Shown here: in pieces, positions 23,401 through 35,400 of the stretch
How the letters are laid out: each line of letters opens with the position of its first letter
How positions within the stretch are numbered: position 1 is the stretch's first letter
NCBI RefSeq assembly: GCF_026151205.1
Contig: NC_087073.1
Location: 434,001 to 498,000, forward strand
Reading direction: 5' to 3'
DNA: 64,000 bases
Source: Bolinopsis microptera
Taxonomy: Eukaryota; Ctenophora; Tentaculata; Lobata; Bolinopsidae
The notes under the pieces: model-generated
The model's input: only the letters and a program-made list of their open reading frames with translations
The model's database searches: none
Told to the model about the DNA's origin: nothing
Position numbers and translations under genes: made by a program

Positions 23401-26400
23401 GGATTAAGATGATTTAAAGTGTGTGTATTATATACGGATACCATGTTCTTAAGATCTGTTATCTTTATACCTCGTGTTTTACGGCGCTCCTGGTGGATTA
23501 AGATGATTTAAAGTGTGTGTATATACGGATACCATGTTCTTAAGATCTGTTATCTTTATACCTCGTGTTTTACGGCGCTCCTGGTGGATTAAGATGATTT
23601 AAAGTTTGTATATATGCGTATATCTGTGTGTAACTATGGTAACTAGTAGTGTAACTATGGTAACTAGTAGTATATCTGCGGCAAGTTTTCTCTTAAGACA
23701 GTGTCAGTATTGGCAAATATAAAATACTGACATTAATACATCACATAACAGGGATTTTACTCGTTACTTGCCCCCCCCCCCCCCCCCACTACATTATTTG
23801 TCTGCTAAAATACAGGTGCCGAAATAAAGTGTTACCAGGAGAATAATTACAAACTTTAAAACTTCCCAAAGTTTACAAGGTACCCAAGGTAGGTACAGTT
23901 TACAAGGTACCCAAGGTACTATACTTGGTAAACAGGTATGTTTTACAAGGTACCCAAGGTACTATACTTGGTAAACAGGTATGTTTTACAAGGTACCCAA
24001 GGTACTATACTTGGTAAACAGGTATGTTTTACAAGGTACCCAAGGTACTATACTTGGTAAACAGGTATGTTTTACAAGGTACCCAAGGTACTATACTTGG
24101 TAAACAGGTATGTTTTACAAGGTACCCAAGGTACTATACTTGGTAAACAGGTATGTTTTACAAACCTTCATTTTCTTCTTCTTCGCCTGCTCCAGTACGA
24201 CCGCTTCAATCGCTGTGCGGTACTCCAGAGCAAACTCGCTTATAATCCTACAAAACTCATCTGGTACCATGAACCTGTCAACGTACACAACAGTCAGTCG
24301 CTAGATAAGCTAGATAAGCTAGATAAGCTAGATAAGCTAGATAAGCTAGATAAGCTAGATAAGCTAGATAAGCTAGATAAGGTAGATAAGCTAGATAAGC
24401 TAGATAAGCTAGATAAGCTAGATAAGCTAGATAAGCTAGATAAGCTAGATAAGCTAGATAAGTTAGATAAGCTAGATAAGCTAGATAAGCTAGATAAGCT
24501 AGATAAGCTAGATAAGCTAGATAAGCTAGATAAGCTAGATAAGCTAGATAAGCTAGATAAGCTAGATAAGCTAGATAAGATAGATAAGCTAGATAAGCTA
24601 GATAAGCTAGATAAGCTAGATAAGCTAGATAAGCTAGATAAGCTAGATAAGCTAGATAAGCTAGATAAGCTAGATAAGCTAGATAAGCTAGATAAGGTAG
24701 ATAAGCTAGATAAGCTAGATAAGCTAGATAAGCTAGATAAGCTAGATAAGCTAGATAAGCTAGATAAGTTAGATAAGCTAGATAAGCTAGATAAGCTAGA
24801 TAAGCTAGATAAGCTAGATAAGCTAGATAAGCTAGATAAGCTAGATAAGCTAGATAAGCTAGATAAGCTAGATAAGCTAGATAAGCTAGATAAGCTAGAT
24901 AAGCTAGATAAGTTAGATAAGATAGATAAGCTAGATAAGCTAGATAAGCTAGATAAGCTAGATAAGCTAGATAAGCTAGATAAGCTAGATAAGCTAGATA
25001 AGCTAGATAAGCTAGATAAGTTAGATAAGCTAGATAAGCTAGATAAGCTAGATAAGCTAGATAAGCTAGATAAGCTAGATGAGCTAGATGAGCTAGATGA
25101 GCTAGATGAGCTAGATAAGCTAGATAAGCTAGATAAGTTAGATAAGCTAGATAAGGTAGATAAGCTAGATAAGGTAGATAAGCTAGATAAGCTAGATAAG
25201 CTAGATAAGCTAGATGAGCTAGATAAGCTAGATAAGCTAGATAAGCTAGATAAGCTAGATAAGCTAGATAAGTTAGATAAGCTAGATAAGCTAGATAAGC
25301 TAGATAAGCTAGATAAGCTAGATAAGCTAGATAAGCTAGATAAGCTAGATAAGCTAGATAAGCTAGATAAGCTAGATAAGCTAGATAAGCTAGATAAGCT
25401 ATCATGAATTCAAAAAGGTTCTTCCGATTCTGTCAAATCTAACATCTTCAGTCAGAAACAGAGAGCCGAGAGGTTTAGTTGGTTATTTGAACACTGAAAT
25501 AAGCAGTTGCACAGCGAATCTTTCACTAACGCCAAAGAAAAGGTGACATTTTAAAACTCACTTTTTTACAGGATCTATTCCAAAGTAGAGAAGTAAATTA
25601 TAATATCTGTTGGCAACCCTTTTATTCACTAGTTTCAAGATATTAATCCGCTCAGCAACCGATCGTAAAAAGGTCAACTGCTTCTGCATAATTTCGTTTG
25701 TAGAAGACGTGTGTTTGCTGGTGGAAAAATAAAGTTTTAAAATTTAATGCTAAAACGTATGCGGAGGGTAACCGTGGCGACGACACAAGATACAATTCGA
25801 AAACTATCATAACATGGAGAAAATGTGGACAACAAAACCACGACCATCATTTCTAGACTCTTCTTTAACAGCGCAACCTTCACAGGAAAAAAAGGAAATC
25901 TCGAAGTGTAAACCTTATGATGCGGAGATCTATGTGGTTACTATGTGGTTACTATGTGGTTACTATGTGGTTACTATGTGGTTACTATGTGGTTACTATG
26001 TGGTTACTACTGGTAAGTGTAAAGTAAACCTTATGATCCGGAGATCTATGTGGTTACTATGTGGTTACTATGTGGTTACTATGTGGTTACTATGTGGTTA
26101 CTATGTGGTTACTATGTGGTTACTATGTGGTTACTATGTGGTTACTATGGTTACTACTGGTAAGTGTAAAGTAAACCTTATGATCCGGAGATCTATGTGG
26201 TTACTATGTGGTTACTATGTGGTTACTATGTGGTTACTATGGTTACTATGTGGTTACTACTGGTAAGTGTAAAGTAAAAACCTTATGATGCGGAGATCTT
26301 CCCAGCTACGATCACAAAGTTGATCCATCTTCTCTAAAGTGGCGCCCACTTCGTCAAACGAGATCCGACATATTCTGTGTGTGTGTCCTATCTCCTGAAC

Positions 26401-29400
26401 AGTAAATATTGTTAATACAAAGTACAGATTAACAATTCTAACAGATCGAATTTTTTGTGGTTTTTAAGGCAAACAAAAATTTAAACAAAATTCCAACAAA
26501 TCAATCCCTTGTTCAGTTGTGGTTATATTTTATAATTTTTTTAAGGAATCATTTCTCCGATAAGTGGTGGACACTGGTAACCGATAATTTTCCACAAGGG
26601 TTGCCAGAGTATTATGAGGACAAACTGCGAGCCACCTCAGACTCAACAGCCCCCCCCCCCAGGTATTATTATATTTAGCCCCCCCCCCAATGTATTATTA
26701 TATTTAGCCCCCCCCCCCCCAAGTATTATTATATTTAGCCCCCCCCCCCCAAGTATTATTATATTTAGCCCCCCCCCAATGTATTATTATATTTAGCCCC
26801 CCCCCCAAGTATTATTATATTTAGCCCCCCCCCCCCAATGTATTATTATATTTAGCCCCCCCCCCAATGTATTATTATATTTGGCCCCCCCCCCAATGTA
26901 TTATTATATTTAGCCCCCCCCCCCCAAGTATTATTATATTTAGCCCCCCCCCCCAGGTATTATTATATTTAGCCCTCCCCCCCAGGTATTATTATATTTA
27001 GCCCTCCCCCCCCCCAGGTATTATTATATTTAGCCCCCCCCCCCAATGTATTATTATATTTAGCCCCCCCCCCCCAATGTATTATTATATTTAGCCCCCC
27101 CCCCCCCCAAGTATTATTATATTTAGCCCCCCCCCCCCCCCAATGTATTATTATATTTAGCCCCCCCCCCCAAGTATTATTATATTTAGCCCCCCCCCCC
27201 CAATGTATTATTATATTTAGCCCCCCCCCAAGTATTATTATATTTAGCCCCCCCCCCAAGTATTATTATATTTAGCCCCCCCCCCCAATGTATTATTATA
27301 TTTAGCCCCCCCCCCCCCAATGTATTATTATATTTAGCCCCCCCCCCCCAAGTATTATTATATTTAGCCCCCCCCCCAATGTATTATTATATTTAGCCCC
27401 CCCCCAAGTATTATTATATTTAGCCCCCCCCCCCAATGTATTATTATATTTAGCCCCCCCCCCAAGTATTATTATATTTAGCCCCCCCCCCCAAGTATTA
27501 TTATATTTGGCCCCCCCCCCAATGTATTATTATATTTAGCCCCCCCCCCCCAAGTATTATTATATTTAAACCCCCCCCCCAGGTATTATTATATTTAGCC
27601 CTCCCCCCAGGTATTATTATATTTAGCCCTCCCCCCCCAGGTATTATTATATTTAGCCCCCCCCCCCAATGTATTATTATATTTAGCCCCCCCCCCCAAT
27701 GTATTATTATATTTAGCCCCCCCCCCCCCCAAGTATTATTATATTTAGCCCCCCCCCCCCCCCCCAATGTATTATTATATTTAGCCCCCCCCCCCCAAGT
27801 ATTATTATATTTAGCCCCCCCCCCCCAATGTATTATTATATTTAGCCCCCCCCCAAGTATTATTATATTTAGCCCCCCCCCCAAGTATTATTATATTTAG
27901 CCCCCCCCCCCAAGTATTATTATATTTGGCCCCCCCCCAATGTATTATTATATTTAGCCCCCCCCCCCCCCCCCAAGTATTATTATATTTAAACCCCCCC
28001 CCCAGGTATTATTATATTTAGCCCTCCCCCCAGGTATTATTATATTTAGCCCTCCCCCCCCATGTATTATTATATTTAGCCCCCCCCCCCAGGTATTATT
28101 ATATTTAGCCCCCCCAGGTATTATTATATTTAGCCCCCCCCCAGGTATCATTATATTTACCACCCCCCCCAGGTATTATTATATTTAGCCCCCCCCCCCC
28201 AGGTATTATTATATTTAGCCCCCCCAGGTATTATTATATTTAGCCCCCCCCCAGGTATCATTATATTTACCCCCCCCCCAGGTATTACTATATTTAGCCC
28301 CCCCCCCCCAATGTATTATTATATTTACCCCCCCCCCCCCCCCCCAATGTATTATTATATTTAGCCCCCCCCCCCCCAAAAGGTATTATTATATTTAGCC
28401 CCCCCCCCCCCCAATGTATTATTATATTTACCCCCCCCCCCCCCCCAGGTATTATTATATTTAGCCCCCCCCCCCCAGGTATTATTATATTTAGCCCCCC
28501 CAGGTATTATTATATTTAGCCCCCCCCCAGGTATCATTATATTTACCCCCCCCCCAGGTATTACTATATTTAGCCCCCCCCCCCAGGTATTATTATATTT
28601 AGCCCCCCCCCCCCAATGTATTATTATATTTACCCCCCCCCCCCCCAGGTATTATTATATTTAGCCCCCCCCCCCCCAGGTATTATTATATTTAGCCCCC
28701 CCAGGTATTATTATATTTAGCCCCCCCCCAGGTATCATTATATTTACCCCCCCCCCAGGTATTACTATATTTAGCCCCCCCCCCCCCAGGTATTATTATA
28801 TTTAGCCCCCCCCCCCCAATGTATTCTTATATTTACCCCCCCCCCCAATGTATTATTATATTTAGCCCCCCCCCCCCAATGTATTATTATATTTAGCCCC
28901 CCCCCCCCCCGGTATTATTATATTTAGCCCCCCCCCCCCCCCCCCAATGTATTATTATATTTATTTTACCCGGTGCAGGTCCCCTTGAGTTGGGTGGTTC
29001 TGGTGCATCATGCAGGCTACGTGGTGTACCATGGTTTGCTTTTTAACTGTGTCCTTGATGTCCGCCACTTTGCTCAGAAACGTCAGCTCGAAACCGTCAC
29101 TCGTTTCCTGCGGAGGAATGTGGTTACTATGTGGTTACTATGTGGTTACTACTGGTTACTACTGGTTACTAATGGTTACTACTATTTACAACTCGAAACT
29201 GTCACACGTTTCCTGCGCAGGAATAAGTTTATCTTCTGTTTGCACGTGTGGACGCACACTTTTTGTTACATGATACCTATGATTATTATTTTTGTTTACC
29301 ACCATATTCGCTACTAAATCACTAATGAGCTATGGAAAATAAGAGCGTGTACCTGGCGGAGGAAGTTGCCAATCTCCAGAAGGTAACTAATGATGAGATG

Positions 29401-32400
29401 CAGTGTTTTACAAGATTTCAGTTCCGAGCAGCACTCCTTCAGATCCATCAGATAGTCCGCTACCTGACAGTTCATATCATAGTTAACTAATTACAACACT
29501 AATAAACTAATTACAAACACTACAACACTACAAATACATTACATTTATTGAGCGGGCAAATCCTGTCCAAACCCAGGATGCACAACATGCAGAATTTGTT
29601 TTAACTTTGTATGAAAAGCATCAATGCAATTACCTGAGAGTACATATCATACAATTAATACACTAACTTGGACCACTTGATCTGCATGGTTAAAACTTTG
29701 CAGAGAGCAATTTTGGGAAGCTGAACATTACGTCAATGCTCCTTCATAAATCAATTTACCGATAAGATTCTAGCGTACCTCGTCTTCCAAAGCGTCGAAG
29801 TCGATCATGAAAGCCCAGATGTTCAGCCTATTCCTGATATTGGGGATTACTGAAAGTGTGTACACGAACTCTTCTTCTTTGGCAAGCGGAATGTCGGGAT
29901 TAGCTAACTTGGCTTCGGTTATCTGGTTCTTCTCCTCTTCAGATGGCACCAACTTAACCAGCGACTGAAGAGGTGGGTATTTGACATTGGTATCATTTGC
30001 AAAATATAATCAATCACAGCCTCACAACACGCACTGAATGAACTGAAGAAAACCATGGTTACTACTGGTTACTACTGGTTACTACTGGTTATTACTGGTT
30101 ACTAATGGTTACTACTGGTTACTACTGGTTACTACTGGTTATTACTGGTTACTACTGGTTACTACTGGTTACTACTGGTTATTACTGGTTACTAATGGTT
30201 ACTACTGGTTACTACTGGTTACTACTGGTTATTACTGGTTACTAATGGTTACTACTGGTTACTACTGGTTACTACTGGTTATTACTGGTTACTAATGGTT
30301 ACTACCCTTACTACTGGTTACTACTGGTTACTACTGGTTACTACTGGTTACATGGGTGCTCACACTGATGCCCTCTCGAGTGATGTGGGAAGTGTCCATG
30401 TTGAGGATAGCTTGTTTGATGTGGCGCGCAGCTGGCAGATGAGGCAGCTGGAGTCCTACTGTACGGGACCTGCTGCCTTCCAGAACTCTGATGAACTTTG
30501 CCGCCGTAGATTTTTCAGTGTCCAGGGACTTACTCGTTTCTATCTTCTTTTTGGCGAAAAGAACGGCGAGTTGGTCGTAGTCGACCTTAACCTCCGGGCG
30601 CTCTCTCCATATAGATTTAGACCTGAATATAAACAGGTTCAGAACTTGAAATCTACCATAAAAATCAAATGAAGAAATGAAAACGTTATAACCTCAATAA
30701 ATTGCACAATGACAAGGTACTCATCAAACTCACTCTATTTTCGAGGCGGCGTAACCCGGAATGGTAGGCGGCAGTCCAGTCGTTTTATTTAGATTTACCT
30801 TAGACCAGAAAACTTTTACTAAATCTTTTTTGTTTGCTACTTTTCGCTTGGCTGATACACCGTCTGATTTAGAACCTGGGGCTGGCGGGGCGCCAGGAGC
30901 TCGAGGGGCACCAGGAGGTCGAGGGGCTGGTGGGGCACCAGGTGGTCGAGGTGCTGGTGGGGCACCAGGAGCTCGAGGGGCTGGTGGGGCACCAGGTGGT
31001 CGAGGGGCAGGAGGTGGAGGCGGAGCTCCCGGCGGGCGTGGGGCAGGAGGAGGGGGAGGAGCGCCTGGAAGTCTGGGTGCAGGAGGGGCACCGGGAGGTG
31101 GTGGAGGGGCAGGAGGTGCTCCAGGTGGTCTTGGAGCTGGGGGCACACCAGGTGGTCTTGGAGCTGGAGGAGCACCAGGTGCAGGTGGTGCACCAGGTGG
31201 AGGTGGTGCACCAGGGGCAGGTGCTACAGGCTGAACCGGTCTGGTTTCGATAACAGTTTTGACATTAATATCGTCTTTATCCGATAAGTCTGCAAAGTTA
31301 TGTCGTTTGATAGCAAACGAGCTGTTCGAAATATTGAAAGTGGTAGGTCGACTGAGACTGGCTGGGTCAAAGGAAGGGATCACTTCCTCATCCTCTTCTT
31401 CTAATATGCACTTCTCGTTTACCACTTCCGGCTTCTGTGAAGGGTATATATAACTAACAAGCAGAGAAATTGTTAACCTTTAAGTTAACTTTGGTTTAAT
31501 TCATTACCGAAAACGAGCAATTGACCTTAACCAGGCAGAATGCTCCAGCAGAATATATAAAATGGCTAAAAATTTAAATTTAATGAAAACCTCGTCAATT
31601 ATTCTGCCAGTATCAATAGGTTCAGATTTTCTCATGTTTTTGATAACATCAATCTTGTTTTTAAGTCTGGACCAACTATTATTGTTTGAATTTTTGAGAA
31701 TCTCGCTGTCTTTCTCCGGAAGGTCGCCCTTGTGCTGTTTCTGAGTTGCTCGGACCACCTCCTCAAACTGACGACCAACTGAGGTGGGGGTGAGTTTAAG
31801 GGGGGGGGGGGGGGGGGTGAGTTTAAAGGGGGGGGGGTGAGTTTAAGAGGGGGGGAGGGTGAGTTTAAGAGGGGGGGTGAGTTTAAGAGGGGGGGAGGGT
31901 GAGTTTAAGGGGAGGGGGTGAGGGTGAGTTTCAGGGGGGGGGGAGGGTGAGTTTAAGGGGGGGGGGGGGGGGGTGAGTTTAAGGGGGGTGAGGGTGAGTT
32001 TAAGGGGGGGGGTGATGGTGAGTTTAAGGGGGGGAGGTGAGGGTGAGTTTAAGGGGGGAGGTGAGGGTGAGTTTAAGGGGGGAGGGTGAGTTTAAGGGGG
32101 GAGGTGAGGGTGAGTTTAAGGGGGGGGGGTGATGGTGAGTTTAAGGGGGGGAGGTGAGGGTGAGTTTAAGGGGGGAGGTGAGGGTGAGTTTAAGGGGGGA
32201 GGGTGAGTTTAAGGGGGGAGGTGAGGGTGAGTTTAAGGGGGGGGGGGGAGGGTGAGTTTAAGGGGGGGGGGGGGGATTACTACAATAATCATACAATAAT
32301 CATAGTACAATATGGGACCTATAAGAAACACTAAATTCCTCCTATGTTTACTGTTAAGTCTGTCAGCTGTTTGTCAGTCAACTGGAGCTAAAAAGAGAGA

Positions 32401-35400
32401 ACGCGTCACGTGATGATACCAACGCATTCCAGTCCTCATTAACACCTATTCCTGTTGATCTATTGAATGGTCGAAGAGTTGGCAGACAACTGAACCCAAT
32501 TGAACCTAGTTCCCACGCAGTTAACAGGCACCCAATCAGCTTAATTGGGTGACCTATCAGCTTAAATCCCAAAACGACAACTGAACCCAGGTCATATCAC
32601 AACTGCACCCAAATTGAAAATACGACAACTGAACCCAACGATCGGATTTTCAGTGATATGACTGTGGTCATTATCACTATAGGATAGATCATGACCACTG
32701 TAATTTAGAGCATTGGAGCCCTGTGCTTAGCCCGGTAAAATATTAATACATACATGCTACATGAAGATTGAAGAGGTCTCCTCCTAGTCGTTGGAGTGGC
32801 CTGCATCACACACATCTCTTCTACGGTGTTCCACTAGTTTTAGCTAACTGTTTTACTGCGTCAGCGGTGCCAAACCTCATTCCCACGACCCTGACAACTT
32901 AGTAGCTGAGAAAGCAGAGTTCAGAGCAGAATTGAAGCGGAAAGCTGCCGACCAACACCTCCCAGCAACACAAAACCTCCTCACCGAAGCCTTATCTACA
33001 TGCCCATCCGAAATCAACGTGGTACTACCTAAACTAGAATCCCTCGCCAGAAATTGTCCAACGATCACGAGCAGATAAGTCCGGATCTGCCAACCACTCC
33101 GAAGCACCAACCTCAACAGACCGAAATTATAGCACTAGAAACCAGGCAGCAGCTAAACTAGAACGGTATTTGGAAACCTGTTAAACTGTTAGTGATTTCT
33201 AGTGACGATTGGGTTCAGTTGTCGTTTCAAAGTTAATTAGGTAGTCTGATTGGGTCGAAGTCCTCGTTTAAAGTTAAACATCAGTAGTATCTGTCAGTAG
33301 TGGTACAAACAAGTCACCTCTCTCTGTGTCACAGTGTCACAGTGTCACAGTGTCACAGTGTCACAGTGTCACAGTGTCACAGTGGTCCTTGGTTTTAAAC
33401 CTACTTCTATCATCTCTATGCTTCTTGTCATCATCAGACTTGATGTTGAGGATTGTTCTTCGCCTCCGCAAACGTTTCTCTGCCTTTTCCCGCCTCTCTT
33501 GTATCATAGCGATCCGAGCAGCGTCCGTCTTTTGAGGTGGTGGTGGGGGAACTACAAGATGATATGAGTTTAGAGGTGGTGGTGGGGGAACTACAAGATG
33601 ATATGAGTTTAGAGGTGGTGGTGGGGGAACTACAAGATGATATGAGTTTTAGAGGTGGTGGTGGGGGAACTACAAGATGATATGAGTTTAGAGGTGGTGG
33701 TGGGGGAACTACAAGATGATATGAGTTTAGAGGTGGTGGTGGTGGAACTACAAGATGATATGAGTTTAGAGGCGGTGGTGGTGGAACTACAAGATGATAT
33801 GAGTTTAGAGGCGGTGGTGGGGGAACTACAAGATGATATGAGTTTAGAGGCGGTGGTGGGGGAACTACAAGATGATATGAGTTTAGAGGTGGTGGTGGGG
33901 GAACTACAAGATGATATGAGTTTAGAGGTGGTGGTGGTGGGGGAACTACAAGATGATATGAGTTTAGAGGTGGTGGTGGGGGAACTACAAGATGATATGA
34001 AATTAGAGGTGGTGGTGGGGGAACTACAAGATGATATGAGTTTAGAGGCGGTGGTGGGGGAACTACAAGATGATATGAGTTTAGAGGTGGTGGTGGGGGA
34101 ACTACAAGATGATATGAGTTTAGAGGTGGTGGTGGGGGAACTACAAGATGATATGAGTTTAGAGGTGGTGGTGGTGGAACTACAAGATGATATGAGTTTA
34201 GAGGTGGTGGTGGGGGAACTACAAGATGATATGAGTTTAGAGGTGGTGGTGGGGGAACTACAAGATGATATGAGTTTAGAGGTGGTGGTGGGGGAACTAC
34301 AAGATGATATGAGTTTAGAGGTGGTGGTGGTGGAACTACAAGATGATATGAGTTTAGAGGTGGTGGTGGTGGAACTACAAGATGATATGAGTTTAGAGGT
34401 GGTGGTGGGGGAACTACAAGATGATATGAGTTTAGAGGTGGTGGTGGTGGAACTACAAGATGATATGAGTTTAGAGGCGGTGGTGGGGGAACTACAAGAT
34501 GATATGAGTTTAGAGGCGGTGGTGGGGGAACTCCAAGATGATATGAGTTTAGAGGCTGGTGGTGGTGGAACTACAAGATGATATGAGTTTAGAGGTGGTG
34601 GTGTGGAACTACAAGATGATATGAGTTTAGAGGAGGTGGTGGTGGAACTACAAGATGATATGAGTTTAGAGGTGGTGGTGGTGGAACTACAAGATGATAT
34701 GAGTTTAGAGGTGGTGGTGGTGGAACTACAAGATGATATGAGTTTAGAGGTGGTGGTGGTGGAACTACAAGATGATATGAGTTTAGAGGTGGGGTGGTGG
34801 TGGAACTACAAGATGATATGAGTTTTTTTGAGGGGGTGGTGGTGGAACTACCAAAATTTTTATGAAATTTAGAGGTGGGGGGTGTAACCCAAAACAAAAG
34901 GGTATTTAATTTAGAGGGGTGGGGGGTGGAACTAAAAAAATTATATGATTTTAGATGGGGTGGTGGTGGAACTACAAAGATGATATGAAATTTTAAAAAG
35001 GGTTGGGGGTTTTGGGTAACCCAAAAAATGATATGATTTTAGAGGGGGTGGGAGGGGGAAAAATTTCAAAATGAAAAGGAATTTAAAAAGGTGGTGGTGG
35101 GGGAAAATAAAAAATATGAAAATGATTTTTGAGGTGGTGGGGGGGGAAAAAATGAATGATTTTTGAAGGGGGTGGTGGGGGAACAAAAAGATGAATATTT
35201 TTTAAAGGGGGGTGGTGGTGGAACTACAAGAAAATAGAGTTTTTGAGGGGTGGTGGAACTTAAAAAATTATATGGTTTTGAAATTGGGGGTGGGGGAACT
35301 AACAAGATGAAAAAAGGGTTTTGAGGGGGTGGGGTTGGGAAATAAAAATAAGGTTTATGGGGTGGGGTTTTGGAATAAAGATTATAAAAAAGGCGGGGGG

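Noticed and set aside
24067-25407. A 446-residue LDK-repeat protein and its minus-strand AYL counterpart
   Set aside because: Produced by a 9-bp microsatellite inside an intron; formin exons on both sides join in phase without it.
30761-31253. Glycine-rich (collagen-like) plus-strand protein
   Set aside because: It is the antisense of the formin FH1 proline-rich exon, which has correct splice sites and phase.
33655-34581. VVVGELQDDMSLE repeat protein of about 308 residues (plus)
   Set aside because: Plus-strand shadow of the 39-bp array attached to a minus-strand exon.
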